Shown: one piece after another, positions 1 to 9,335 of the stretch
Layout of the letters: each line of letters starts with the position of its first letter
How positions within the stretch are numbered: the stretch's first letter is position 1
NCBI RefSeq assembly: GCF_000761545.1
Contig: NZ_JPMY01000041.1
Span: 1 to 64,000, forward strand
DNA: 64,000 nt
DNA from: Pseudomonas sp. ML96
Lineage (GTDB): Bacteria > Pseudomonadota > Gammaproteobacteria > Pseudomonadales > Pseudomonadaceae
Direction: 5' to 3'
Program-made: the position numbers and the translations under genes
The notes under the pieces: generated by a model
What the model saw: only the letters and a program-made list of their open reading frames with translations
Told to the model about the DNA's origin: nothing
Database searches by the model: none

Positions 1-1771
1 GAGGGTGTTGATCTCGGTGATGTCCATGTTCAGCGCCTCGACCACCGAGGTCTGTTCCTCGGTCGCGGTGGCCACCGACTGGTTCATGCCGTCTATCTCG
101 CCGATACGCAGGGTCACGCTGCCCAGACGCTCACCGGCCTTGTTGGCGATCTCCACGCTCTGCTCGCTGTAGCGCTGGCTCTCGGTCATGGTGGTGACCG
201 ATTCGCGGGCATCTACCTGCAGCTCCTCGATCATCTTCTGGATTTCCTGCGCCGACTCCTGGGTACGGTGGGCCAGGTTGCGCACTTCGTCCGCTACCAC
301 GGCGAAGCCACGCCCAGCCTCGCCGGCACGGGCCGCCTCGATGGCCGCGTTGAGCGCCAGCAGGTTGGTCTGCTCGGAGATGCTCTTGATCACCTCGAGG
401 ATCTGACCGATGTTGACCGTCTTGCTGTTCAGTGCCTCGATGTTGGAGCTGGAGGCACTGATCTTCTCCGACAGCTCGTTCATCGCCGTGATGGTCTTCT
501 GCAGCACCTGGCTGCCTTCCTCGGCCAGCTCGCGGGCGTCCGAGGCCTGGTGCGAGGCATCGGCGGCGTTGCGCGCGATCTCCTGAGCGGCGGCACCCAG
601 CTCGTTGATCGCTGCGGCCACGCTGTTGGTGCGGGTGGCTTGCTCGTCCGAGTTGGCCATCGACGAGTTGGAGGCGCTGACCACCAGTTTGGCTACTTCG
701 TTGAGCTGGCCGGTGGCCGAGGACACCTCGCGGATCGAGCCATGGATACGCTCGACGAACTGGTTGAAGGAGCTGGCCAGCTCGCCGAATTCGTCGCGGG
801 CATGCACGCTGAGGCGCTTGGTCAGGTCGCCTTCACCCTGGGCGATGTCGCGCATGGCCTTGCCCATCAGCAGCAGCGGCTGCATCAGCACGCGGATCAG
901 CATGCCCAGCAGGAGCATGATGATGACCACGGCGATCACGGTAGCGATGATGGCCGAGGTGCGGAAATCGCTGAGCGTGGCGTAGGCCTTGTCCTTGTCG
1001 ATGGACAGACCGATGTACCAGTTGACCGAGGGCAGCCCCTTGACCTGAGTGAAGGTGAGGATGCGGTCGATGCCGTCCAGATTGGCCTCGGACACCTGGT
1101 TGCTGATCTGCGGGGTGTTCTGCGGGTAGATGTCCTTGAGGCTCTTCATCACCAGATCCTTGTTCGGGTGAACCAGGATCTTGCCGTCGGAGCTGACCAG
1201 GAACGCATAGCCCATGCCGCCGAAGTCCAGCGAGTTGATGATCTGTACCAGGGTATCCAGGCTCAGGTCGCCGCCGACCACGCCGCTGCTACCGGCCGGG
1301 GTGGCGATGGTGATGATCAGCTTGCCGGTCGCGGCATCTACGTAAGGCTCGGTCAGGGTCGAGCCGCCGGCGGTCATGGCGTCCTTGTACCAGGGACGGG
1401 TACGGGGGTCGTAACCCTCGGGCATGTCGCCCTCGGGGCGCATGGTGAAGGAGCCGTCTGCACCACCCAGGTAGGTGAAGGCGAAGGTGGAGGCCGGCGC
1501 CTTGCGTTCCAGGGTGCGCGCGAGAGTTTCCGGGGTATCGTCCTGTACGCCCTGGGCGATGTTCTCGACCAGCAGGATGCGCCCGGACAGCCAGTTCTGG
1601 ATGTTGCTGGCGGTGACCTCGCCGAGGCTCTGCAACTCGTCTTCCAAGTCAACCTTGATCGCGTTTCGCTGCAGATAGTCGTTGTACAGACTGAACAGGG
1701 TGAAGGCTGCGATCACCACCAATGAGGCGGCGAGCAGGATCTTGTGGCTGAACTTGAGATTCTGGGTCATG
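1..1771 (-). CDS. Methyl-accepting chemotaxis protein, PctA/B/C-like amino-acid chemoreceptor (3' end outside window)
   Basis: The gene enters from the left edge; about 590 residues are present and roughly 40 C-terminal residues are missing compared with P. aeruginosa PctA. The start at 1771 gives an N-terminal membrane helix (about residues 10-30). A periplasmic dCache domain follows, then a second helix, HAMP and the cytoplasmic signalling hairpin; the last visible residues (ATEEQT, DITEINTL) are typical of this family. In the dCache domain I see DPRTRPWYKD, EPYVDA and GGDLS (Y120, R125, W127, Y128, D145, D168), the residue pattern known for amino-acid-binding dCache receptors. The N-terminus (KFSHKILLAASLVV, YNDYLQRNAI) is very close to PctA as I remember it. 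Amino-acid taxis is therefore likely; the exact ligand range cannot be read. Confidence 0.93.
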
Positions 1772-1897
1772 GTCACTTGCGTCCGGTAATGACTGGCAGC
1801 AGTCTTGTAGGTGGCTGCGCGAGGACTCGCGCGCCTTTCGGTAACATCACCTATAGCGACATATCTGCAGTAAAGCTTTAGCCCGAGGGATGGCAAG

Positions 1898-3388
1898 ATG
1901 CCTGTAGCCGATACTTTTGTTCTTGGTGCTGATCCGCAGGGCCAGCCCGTCGCCCAGGCCCTGCGCCTGACCAATCGCCACGGCCTGGTCGCCGGCGCCA
2001 CCGGCACCGGCAAGACGGTGACTCTGCAGCGCCTGGCCGAGCTGTTCAGCGATGCCGGCGTGGCGGTATTCGCCGCCGACATCAAGGGCGATCTCTGCGG
2101 CCTGGGCGCCGCCGGCAACCCGCAGGGCAAGGTCGCCGAGCGCATCGCCGGCATGCCCTGGCTCAATCACACTCCCCAAGCCTATCCGGTGACCCTCTGG
2201 GATGTGGCGGGCAAGACCGGCCATCCGCTGCGCACCACGCTCAGCGAGATGGGGCCACTGCTGCTGGGCAACCTGTTGGAGCTGACCGACAGCCAGCAGG
2301 CCGCGCTCTACGCCGCTTTCCAGGTGGCCGATCGCGAAGGGCTGCTGCTGCTCGATCTGAAGGACCTGAAGGCGCTGCTCAACCATCTCAAGGATCACCC
2401 CGAGCTGCTCGGCGAGGATCGGGCGCTGTTCGCCGGAGCCTCGGCCCAGGCCCTGCTGCGGCGCCTGGCCACCCTGGAGCAACAGGGCGCCGAGTCACTG
2501 TTCGGCGAGCCGGCGCTGCAGCTGGAGGACATCCTCCATCCCGAGCGTGATGGACGCGGACGCATCCACCTGCTCGATGCCAGTCGCCTGGTCCACGAGG
2601 CGCCCAAGGTCTATGCCACTTTCCTGCTCTGGCTGCTGGCCGAACTGTTCGAGCAGTTGCCCGAGCGCGGCGATGCCGACAAACCGGTGCTGGCGCTGTT
2701 CTTCGACGAGGCGCATCTGCTGTTCGCCGATACTCCGCGGGCCTTGCAGGAGCGTCTGGAACAGGTCGTGCGGCTGATCCGCTCGAAAGGCGTCGGCGTC
2801 TACTTCGTCACCCAGTCGCCCAGCGACCTGCCGGACGATGTCCTGGCCCAGCTGGGCCTGCGTATTCAGCATGGCCTGCGCGCCTTTACCGCCAAAGAGC
2901 AGAAGTCGTTACGTGCGGTGGCCGATGGTTTCCGCCCTAATCCGGACTTCGACAGCCTGAGCGTGCTTACCGAGCTGGGCATCGGCGAGGCGCTGGTCGG
3001 TACTCTGGAAGAGAAGGGCACGCCGGCTATGGTACAGCGCGTTGCCATTGCTCCTCCGCAGTCACGCATCGGGCCGCTGAGCGAGGCCGAGCGCGCGCAG
3101 TTGCTGCGCAGCTCGCCGCAGGCCGGGCGCTACGACAAACCGGTGGATCGTGAATCTGCTTATGAAATGCTCATGGCGCGCAACGCCCAGGCGCCGGAGG
3201 CAGTGCCGGCCGGCAAGGCGGCGCCAGCGCCGGAGCAGGGTGGTTTGGGTGGCATGGCCGGCGAGCTGCTGGGCAGCCTGGCCAGCCAGGTGATGAAGAC
3301 CGCCGTGCGCCAGGCCGCCAACCAGATCGGTCGGCAACTGGTGCGAGGGCTGATGGGCTCGTTGCTGGGCGGTGGCAAGCGGCGCTGA
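1898..3388 (+). CDS. YjgR/DUF853 family HerA-like ATPase
   Basis: A 496-residue P-loop ATPase of the helicase HerA-like / DUF853 family (E. coli YjgR type). Walker A is GATGTGKT at residues 33-40 and Walker B is LALFFDEAHLL near residues 264-274. A sensor-like segment VYFVTQSPSDLPDDVL follows. The C-terminus is Gly/Ala-rich (about residues 440-496) and basic at the end. The start follows a GAGGG purine tract about 12 nt upstream. Family members are related to FtsK/HerA translocases, but their physiological role is poorly defined, so I give no pathway. It is convergent with the small gene at 3398-3592, with only 9 bp between them. Confidence 0.88.
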   Translation: MPVADTFVLGADPQGQPVAQALRLTNRHGLVAGATGTGKTVTLQRLAELFSDAGVAVFAADIKGDLCGLGAAGNPQGKVAERIAGMPWLNHTPQAYPVTLWDVAGKTGHPLRTTLSEMGPLLLGNLLELTDSQQAALYAAFQVADREGLLLLDLKDLKALLNHLKDHPELLGEDRALFAGASAQALLRRLATLEQQGAESLFGEPALQLEDILHPERDGRGRIHLLDASRLVHEAPKVYATFLLWLLAELFEQLPERGDADKPVLALFFDEAHLLFADTPRALQERLEQVVRLIRSKGVGVYFVTQSPSDLPDDVLAQLGLRIQHGLRAFTAKEQKSLRAVADGFRPNPDFDSLSVLTELGIGEALVGTLEEKGTPAMVQRVAIAPPQSRIGPLSEAERAQLLRSSPQAGRYDKPVDRESAYEMLMARNAQAPEAVPAGKAAPAPEQGGLGGMAGELLGSLASQVMKTAVRQAANQIGRQLVRGLMGSLLGGGKRR

Positions 3389-3397
3389 GGCGGCGGA

Positions 3398-3592
3398 TCA
3401 CTCCGCCTCGCGGGCCTGTTCGATCTTCTGTATTTCCTGCTGGAACGCCTGGTCCAGCAGGCTTTGCTTCTTGCGCCAGGGCTTGCGCTCGGGGTCCGGC
3501 TGGGCGGCGTAGGTCACGACTTCGCCGCCATATACATCCTTGTAACGTTGCGCCTGACGCTCCAGTTCGGCGCGCAGTTCGTCTTTCGTCAC
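3398..3592 (-). CDS. Conserved small hypothetical protein, 64 aa
   Basis: A charged 64-residue protein (MTKDELRAELERQAQRYKDV...) rich in Glu, Lys, Arg and Gln, with no signal peptide or membrane segment. Two helical, coiled-coil-like stretches (about residues 3-20 and 45-62) flank a Pro/Lys linker. It lies 9 bp from the end of the convergent ATPase gene. Its compact, codon-typical frame and position suggest a real gene. I do not recognise a domain and assign no function. Confidence 0.6.
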   Translation of the reverse strand: MTKDELRAELERQAQRYKDVYGGEVVTYAAQPDPERKPWRKKQSLLDQAFQQEIQKIEQAREAE

Positions 3593-3850
3593 ATGTTCAC
3601 CAGATGAGTGAGGGGCCGCAGGGAGCGGCCTCTATCGAAGCTACTACTGCATTTATTCGGTAGTAGTGGCGCAATTATAGCGTTCGGTTCTTTCATTTCC
3701 ATCGCTCGAAAGTGTCGGCGGCAATTATTGGAAGCCGCATGCCACGCCGAGTTCATTAAGTTTGACCGAGTTGCCAAGTTGTATTCGAAGCATCTTGGCT
3801 GGGTGTGTCGCTGCAACTTCCTATGCTCAATGCAGGCATGGGAGGTGGCT

Positions 3851-4015
3851 ATGAAGAAGTGGCAATGCACCATCTGCGGCTTCATCTATGACGAAGCGCT
3901 GGGCTGGCCGGACGAGGGCATCGCTCCGGGGACGCGCTGGGAGGATGTGCCGGCAGACTGGCTCTGCCCCGATTGCGGGGCTGCCAAGGCCGATTTCGAG
4001 ATGATCGAGATTTGA
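3851..4015 (+). CDS. rubA: Rubredoxin
   Basis: A 54-residue rubredoxin with the two iron-binding CxxC knuckles CTICG (residues 6-10) and CPDCG (39-43) and the conserved core EGIAPGTRWEDVPADWLCP. It is nearly the same as P. aeruginosa RubA1/RubA2 (AlkG-type, ending in DFEMIEI). The start at 3851 is supported by GGAGG 5 nt upstream and by the family length; longer upstream reading would add non-family sequence. It carries one electron on a Cys4 iron, usually from a flavoprotein reductase to an alkane hydroxylase or an oxygen/ROS-reducing enzyme. The adjacent convergent reductase gene is the obvious partner. Confidence 0.95.
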   Translation: MKKWQCTICGFIYDEALGWPDEGIAPGTRWEDVPADWLCPDCGAAKADFEMIEI

Positions 4016-4049
4016 GGGGCGACAGGCGTGTGATCACTCGCGCCCTGCC

Positions 4050-4084
4050 AAAAGAGCGCTGCATCCTTATGGTGTGCAGCGCTC
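4050..4084 (-). terminator. Rho-independent terminator of the rubredoxin reductase gene
   Basis: Inverted repeat GAGCGCTGCA (4054-4063) / TGCAGCGCTC (4075-4084) with an 11-nt loop. On the minus strand it is followed by TTTTGG, so it is oriented to end transcription of the reductase gene at 4097-5353. Confidence 0.75.
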
Positions 4085-4096
4085 AGGCTCAGATTT

Positions 4097-5353
4097 TCAG
4101 GCGCCGGCCACCGGCAACAGCTCCTTGAGCGGCTTGCTGTCGTCGGCCAGTTGCTCCACGGTCACGGCGATGCTTTCGGCGACCAGGCGTTTGGCGGCGA
4201 TGAAGTCTTGTGGGCGGTTCACCGTGTCGGCGGCCAGCACCTTGTCATCCTTGAGGTAGAAGGCGCTGAAGCTGTCGCTCAGCGGGTCGCCGCGTAGTAC
4301 CAGGCGCTCGAAGCCTTCGGAGAGACCGACCATTTTCAGTTTCAGCTCGTACTGGTCGGACCAGAACCAGGGCACCGAGGCATAGGCCTTGGACTTGCCG
4401 GCCATGTTGGCGGCGGCTGCGCGCGACTGCTCCAGGGCGTTGGGTACCGACTCCAGGCGCAGGCGGCGGCCGAGCAGGGCGTTGGGGTGATTGGTGCAGT
4501 CGCCGGCGGCGAAGATGTCCGGGTCGCTGGTGCGGGCGCATTCGTCGACCAGGATGCCGTTGTCCACCTGCAGGCCGGCTTCGGCGGCCAGTTCGGTATT
4601 GGCGATCAGGCCGATGCCGACCACCACCAGGTCGGTTTCCAGGCGGCTGCCGTCGGCGCAGAGCACGGCGCTGACCGCCTCGCCGCTGACCTCCAGATCA
4701 GCAACCTGTACGCCGGTGCGGATATCCACCCCGGCCTCGCGGTGCTTGCGCTCGTAGTAGGCCGACAGCTCGGCGGCGGTGACGCGTTGCAGCACGCGCG
4801 GCAGGGTCTCGAGTACGGTGACCTGTAGGCCCTGGGCGATGGCCGCAGCAGCCACTTCCAGGCCGATGTAGCCGCCACCGACTATGGCCAGGCGCTTGCC
4901 GGCGGCCATCTGCGCGCGGATCAGTTCGACATCGTCGAGGGTGCGCAGGTAGTGGAAGTTGCTGCAGCGCTCGGCGCTGCCGGCATTCGGTACGGCCAGC
5001 GGGCGCGGGCGGCCGCCGGTGGCGATGGCCAGCTTGTCGTAGGCCAACTGCTTGCCGTCGGCCAGCTCCAGCAGCTTGTTGGCGCGGTCGATGCGCGTCA
5101 CGCGCACGCCGCCGAAGAACTCCACATTGGCCTTGTCGTAGGCCATCTGCGGGCGGATCGACAGGCTGCTCTTCTCCACGCTGCCGGCCAGGTAGGCCTT
5201 GGACAGCGGCGGACGGTGGTAGGGCAGGTGAGTTTCCTCGCCGAGCAGCAGGATGCGCCCCTCCCAGCCCTCGTTACGCAGGGCGATGGCCAGTTCGCCA
5301 CCGGCATGGCCGGCGCCGATGATGATGGCAGTGGAGGAAGCGGCGTCTGTCAT
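4097..5353 (-). CDS. FAD-dependent rubredoxin/putidaredoxin-type reductase
   Basis: A 418-residue pyridine-nucleotide disulfide-family flavoprotein. FAD dinucleotide motif IIIGAGHAGGE is at residues 10-20, the NAD(P)H motif AIVGGGYIGLE at 156-166, and the second FAD motif DPDIFAAGDC near 280-290. A C-terminal reductase domain follows. HRPPLSKAYL after the first Rossmann segment is typical of the AlkT/CamA/BphA4 group. These enzymes pass electrons from NAD(P)H to a rubredoxin or 2Fe-2S ferredoxin. Because a rubredoxin gene lies 82 bp away in convergent orientation, rubredoxin reductase is the likely role. P. aeruginosa RubB is shorter (about 384 aa), so this may instead be a ferredoxin reductase paralogue. 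No hydroxylase gene is nearby. Confidence 0.85.
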   Translation of the reverse strand: MTDAASSTAIIIGAGHAGGELAIALRNEGWEGRILLLGEETHLPYHRPPLSKAYLAGSVEKSSLSIRPQMAYDKANVEFFGGVRVTRIDRANKLLELADGKQLAYDKLAIATGGRPRPLAVPNAGSAERCSNFHYLRTLDDVELIRAQMAAGKRLAIVGGGYIGLEVAAAAIAQGLQVTVLETLPRVLQRVTAAELSAYYERKHREAGVDIRTGVQVADLEVSGEAVSAVLCADGSRLETDLVVVGIGLIANTELAAEAGLQVDNGILVDECARTSDPDIFAAGDCTNHPNALLGRRLRLESVPNALEQSRAAAANMAGKSKAYASVPWFWSDQYELKLKMVGLSEGFERLVLRGDPLSDSFSAFYLKDDKVLAADTVNRPQDFIAAKRLVAESIAVTVEQLADDSKPLKELLPVAGA

Positions 5354-5492
5354 GGTGACCTCGGGCTGAAATGGGGCTGGCCGCTAGTGTATGCATCCTG
5401 GTGGCTCAAGTCCCGACCGAAGATGCCAATCGCCATGCCGTTGTCGCAATGCCTGTGGCAGCATGAGCGGCTGTAATCGGGGGAGATGACGC

Positions 5493-6833
5493 ATGCAGGC
5501 CGAGGGACCGCAATCACTGAGCTGGCGCCAGGCGCTGCCGTTCTGGCTCAAGCTGGGTTTCATCAGTTTCGGCGGGCCGGCCGGGCAGATCGCCCTGATG
5601 CATCAGGAACTGGTGGAGCGGCGGCGCTGGATTTCCGAGCGGCGTTTCCTGCACGCGCTCAACTACTGCATGTTGCTGCCCGGTCCCGAGGCCCAGCAGC
5701 TGGCGACCTATATCGGCTGGCTGCTGCACCGCACCTGGGGTGGGGTCATCGCCGGCAGCTTGTTCGTGCTGCCATCGTTGCTGCTGCTGATCCTGCTGTC
5801 CTGGCTGTACATCGCCTTCGGCGACATGCCGCTGGTGGCCGGCATCTTCTATGGCATCAAGCCGGCGGTGACCGCGATAGTGGTGCAGGCGGCCCATCGC
5901 ATCGGCTCGCGGGCGCTGAATAACCGCTGGCTGTGGGGAATAGCGGCGGCGGCCTTCGTGGCCATCTTCGCTCTCAACGTGCCGTTCCCGCTGATAGTGC
6001 TGGCGGCCGCCACGCTTGGCTATTTGGGCGGGCGCCTGGCGCCGCAGTATTTTGCACCTGGTGGTGGGCACGGGCCGGCGCAGGTTTCCTACGGTCCGGC
6101 CTTGATCGACGACGATACGCCGCCGCCCGCCCATGCGCGTTTCCGACTGCCGCGCCTGCTGCTCCTGCTGCTGGTCGGCGCAGCACTGTGGTTGTTGCCG
6201 ATGGGCCTGCTGACCCTGGCCTTCGGCTGGCACGGCAACCTGACCCAGATGGGCTGGTTCTTCAGCAAGGCCGCGCTGCTCACCTTCGGTGGCGCCTACG
6301 CGGTGCTGCCCTACGTCTACCAGGGCGCGGTGGCGCACTATGGCTGGCTGACGCCGGCGCAGATGATCGATGGCCTGGCCCTGGGCGAGACCACGCCGGG
6401 GCCACTGATCATGGTGGTGGCCTTCGTCGCCTTTGTCGGCGCCTACGGTCAGCCGCTGTTCGGCGCTGACTCGGCCTTCACCAGCGGCGCGCTGGCCGCC
6501 TGCCTGGTCACCTGGTTCACCTTCCTGCCGTCGTTCCTGTTCATCCTCATCGGCGGGCCGCTGGTGGAGGCGACCCGCGGCGAGCTGAAGTTCACCGCGC
6601 CGCTGACCGCCATCACCGCCGCGGTGGTGGGGGTGATCCTCAACCTTGCGCTGTTCTTCGCCTACCACGTGCTCTGGCCGCAGGGCTTCGCCGGCGCCTT
6701 CGACTGGCCGTCGGCACTGATCGCCGTGCTGGCGGCAGTGGCGCTGTTCGTGCTGCGCCGTGGCGTGGTCGAAGTGCTGCTGTTGTGTGCCGCGATGGGC
6801 CTGGCGGTGCATCTGGTACGCGCGTTTTATTGA
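5493..6833 (+). CDS. chrA: ChrA-type chromate efflux transporter
   Basis: A 446-residue polytopic inner-membrane protein made of two homologous CHR halves. The first begins LKLGFISFGGPAGQIALMHQ (about residues 19-38), the second SKAALLTFGGAYAVLPY (about 258-274). Both carry the FGG signature of the long-chain chromate transporter family, and GETTPGP/LPGPE motifs are present in each half. Chromate efflux is known for some members; others may move sulfate-like anions. The start at 5493 lies 6 nt after GGGGGAG. No ChrB or other chromate-resistance gene is adjacent, so physiological chromate resistance is an inference. Confidence 0.85.
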   Translation: MQAEGPQSLSWRQALPFWLKLGFISFGGPAGQIALMHQELVERRRWISERRFLHALNYCMLLPGPEAQQLATYIGWLLHRTWGGVIAGSLFVLPSLLLLILLSWLYIAFGDMPLVAGIFYGIKPAVTAIVVQAAHRIGSRALNNRWLWGIAAAAFVAIFALNVPFPLIVLAAATLGYLGGRLAPQYFAPGGGHGPAQVSYGPALIDDDTPPPAHARFRLPRLLLLLLVGAALWLLPMGLLTLAFGWHGNLTQMGWFFSKAALLTFGGAYAVLPYVYQGAVAHYGWLTPAQMIDGLALGETTPGPLIMVVAFVAFVGAYGQPLFGADSAFTSGALAACLVTWFTFLPSFLFILIGGPLVEATRGELKFTAPLTAITAAVVGVILNLALFFAYHVLWPQGFAGAFDWPSALIAVLAAVALFVLRRGVVEVLLLCAAMGLAVHLVRAFY

Positions 6834-6892
6834 CCGGCGCCAGGCTTTTCTATATTTGAAGCACATCAGCCGGAGGTGAGCAGCGCCACTAG

Positions 6893-8476
6893 ATGAGTAT
6901 GAGTAGCGAATCAGGGAGCAGCTTTCGACGCTGGTTGCAGCGCCCGGCGATAGTGCCGCTGGCACGCCTTTTCGTGGTGCTGGTGTGCGTGTCCCTGGTG
7001 GCGACCGATGGCTGGCTGATCTGGAAGGCGCGTCAGGTGCAGTTGCGTGAGGCCGAGATCGAGACCTCCAACCTTGCCTCAGCGCTGGCGCGGCAGGCGT
7101 CCGACTCCCTGAAGAAGGCCGATACCGTGCTGCTCGACCTGGTCGAGCGGCTGCAGGTGGACGGCATGGATGAGCAGAAGCTGCAGCGCTTGCAGGGGCT
7201 GATGCGCCAGCATGTCTACGAACAGGCCGAGCTGCATGGCCTGTTCGCCTACGATCGCGATGGCAACTGGGTGGTCAATTCGTTCGGCGAGGTTCCGCCC
7301 GGAGCCAACAACGCCGACCGCGAGTACTTCGTCTTCCATCGCCAGCATCCGGATGACCACGATGCCCACGTCGGCCTGCCGGTACGCAGTCGTACCACCG
7401 GCGAGTGGATCATCCCGCTGTCGCGGCGCCTGGAGGATGCCCAGGGCAACTTCGCCGGCGTGGCGCTGGCGACCATCTCCATCGACTACTTCCGCCAGTT
7501 CTACGCGACCTTCGATGTGCGCGAGCACGGCGCTATCAACCTGGTGCTCAACGACGGCACCCTGCTGGTACGCAGTCCCTTCCGCGAGGACCTGATCGGC
7601 TCGAGCATCGCCCGCGGCAAAATCTTCACCCACATGCTGCCGCACAGCCCCACCGGCACGGCGCTGCTGCCCTCGGTGATCGACGGGGTGGAGCGGCTGT
7701 TCAGCTACCGGCAGATCCAGGGCTATCCACTGGTGGTGATCACCGCCCTGGCCGAGGAGGACATCCTCGCCGACTGGCGCGAAGACACGTCCCGTCAGCT
7801 GTTCGTGGTGAGCCTGCTGGCGATCCTGCTGGCGCTGTTCGGCTTCTACCTGCTGCGCCTGATCAAGGAGGGCCAGCGCATCGAGGTGGAGCTGGTGGCC
7901 ACCCGCGACGCCCTGCGCTCGTTCAACAAGCGCCTGGAGCAACAGGCCCTGGAAGACGAGCTGACGCGCCTGGCCAACCGCCGTCGCTTCATGCACGCGC
8001 TGCAGGACGAATACAGCCGCGCCGCGCGCAGCAAGAAGCCGCTGGCATTGGTGATGTTCGATGTCGACTACTTCAAGCAGTACAACGACATCTACGGCCA
8101 CTCGGCGGGGGACGAATGCCTGCGCACCGTGGCCGATCTGATTCGTGGCGGGCAGAAGCGCCCGGCCGACCTGGCCGCGCGCTACGGTGGCGAAGAGTTC
8201 TGCCTGCTGCTGCCGGAGACCGATGCCCAGGGCGCGCTGCTGGTGGCCGAGCAGATCCGCCTGGCCCTGGAGGACCTGGCCTTGCCGCACGCCGGCTCGC
8301 CGGGACGGCGCCTGAGCCTGAGCGCCGGGGTCAATGTCTGCCTGCCGCAGCCGGCTTCGTCGATTGGCATCGATGGCTTGGTCCAAGGCGCGGACAAGGC
8401 GCTCTACGCGGCCAAGGCCTCGGGGCGCGACCGAGTGATGCTCTACGACGGCAAGGTCGACGCGCTGATCGGCTAG
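6893..8476 (+). CDS. Membrane diguanylate cyclase with periplasmic dCache sensor
   Basis: A 527-residue protein: cytoplasmic N-terminus, membrane helix about 24-46, periplasmic dCache/PDC sensor about 47-300 (DREYFVFHRQHP, GEWIIPLSRRL, GVALATISIDYF), second helix about 303-324, coiled linker and a GGDEF domain from about 355. The active-site loop is GGEEF near residue 432. RPAD lies five residues before it, so the RxxD product-inhibition site is kept. It should make cyclic di-GMP from two GTP in response to an extracytoplasmic ligand. It stands alone between ChrA and a converging racemase gene, whose end it overlaps by 4 nt. Confidence 0.9.
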   Translation: MSMSSESGSSFRRWLQRPAIVPLARLFVVLVCVSLVATDGWLIWKARQVQLREAEIETSNLASALARQASDSLKKADTVLLDLVERLQVDGMDEQKLQRLQGLMRQHVYEQAELHGLFAYDRDGNWVVNSFGEVPPGANNADREYFVFHRQHPDDHDAHVGLPVRSRTTGEWIIPLSRRLEDAQGNFAGVALATISIDYFRQFYATFDVREHGAINLVLNDGTLLVRSPFREDLIGSSIARGKIFTHMLPHSPTGTALLPSVIDGVERLFSYRQIQGYPLVVITALAEEDILADWREDTSRQLFVVSLLAILLALFGFYLLRLIKEGQRIEVELVATRDALRSFNKRLEQQALEDELTRLANRRRFMHALQDEYSRAARSKKPLALVMFDVDYFKQYNDIYGHSAGDECLRTVADLIRGGQKRPADLAARYGGEEFCLLLPETDAQGALLVAEQIRLALEDLALPHAGSPGRRLSLSAGVNVCLPQPASSIGIDGLVQGADKALYAAKASGRDRVMLYDGKVDALIG

Positions 8477-9168
8477 TCCTGCAGCGCCTGCTCCGCTGCA
8501 GCCACCGCGTGCAACAGGGTGGTGTCGAACAGCGGCACGCGGGCATCTTCCGCGCCCACCAGCAGGCCGATCTCGGTGCAGCCGAGGATCACTGCTTCGG
8601 CGCCGCGCGCCACCAGGCGTTCGATCAGCGCGCGATAGGCCTGGCGCGAGTCCTCGCGCACCTGGCCCAGGCACAGCTCTTCGTAGATCACCCGATGCAC
8701 CAGATCGCGGTCGGCCTCCTCCGGCACCAGCACCTGGATGCCGTGGCGCTGCTCCAGGCGCTCGCGATAGAACGGCTGCTCCATGGTGAAGCGCGTGCCG
8801 AGCAGGCCCACCCGCTGCAGGCCGGCGCTGTGGATGGCGGCGGCGGTCGGGTCGGCGATATGCAGCAGCGGCAGATCGCTGGCGGCCTCGATGGTCGCGG
8901 CCACTTTATGCATGGTGTTGGTACACAGCACCAGGAAGTCCGCGCCGGCGCGTTGCAGGGCCACGGCTGCCTCGCCCAGCAGCTCGCCGGCACGTTGCCA
9001 GTCACCACTGCGCTGCAGCTGCTCGATCTCGTGGAAGTCGACGCTGTACAGCACCAGGCGGGCCGAATGCAGGCCGCCCAGGTGCGCCCTGATCGCCTCG
9101 TTGATATGCCGGTAGTAGGGCAGGGTGGACTCCCAGCTCATGCCCCCGATCAGGCCAATGGTCTTCAT
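8473..9168 (-). CDS. Aspartate/glutamate racemase family protein
   Basis: A 231-residue cytosolic protein starting MKTIGLIGGMSWEST, the hallmark of the YgeA/aspartate racemase family. Both catalytic cysteines are present in context: LCTNTMHK (C82) and GCTEI (C197). These cofactor-independent enzymes epimerise an amino acid by a two-base Cys/Cys mechanism; YgeA-like members have broad substrate range, so the substrate here is uncertain. Its stop overlaps the end of the convergent diguanylate cyclase gene by 4 nt. An AGGAGACGC tract precedes the ATG. Confidence 0.85.
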   Translation of the reverse strand: MKTIGLIGGMSWESTLPYYRHINEAIRAHLGGLHSARLVLYSVDFHEIEQLQRSGDWQRAGELLGEAAVALQRAGADFLVLCTNTMHKVAATIEAASDLPLLHIADPTAAAIHSAGLQRVGLLGTRFTMEQPFYRERLEQRHGIQVLVPEEADRDLVHRVIYEELCLGQVREDSRQAYRALIERLVARGAEAVILGCTEIGLLVGAEDARVPLFDTTLLHAVAAAEQALQD

Positions 9169-9335
9169 CTGCGTCTCCTGCTTGTTCAGCCGTGCATGGT
9201 GCGCCGGCCCGCGGCGCTTCTGCAGCTACAGTCTGCGGCGAATCGGCCCCTACAGATGGTGCGCGGTGGACGAGTGGGGCGGCGTTTTGCGCCGGGCTGA
9301 GGAATAATGCACGGCCTTGCCGCCATGTATGCCCT

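Noticed and set aside
268..1725. A 485-codon plus-strand frame opposite the chemoreceptor
   Set aside because: The minus strand encodes a clear PctA-like receptor; the opposite translation has no recognisable domain.
3851..6833. Functional link between the rubredoxin pair and the ChrA transporter
   Set aside because: Orientation, a terminator at 4050 and separate promoters indicate simple adjacency.
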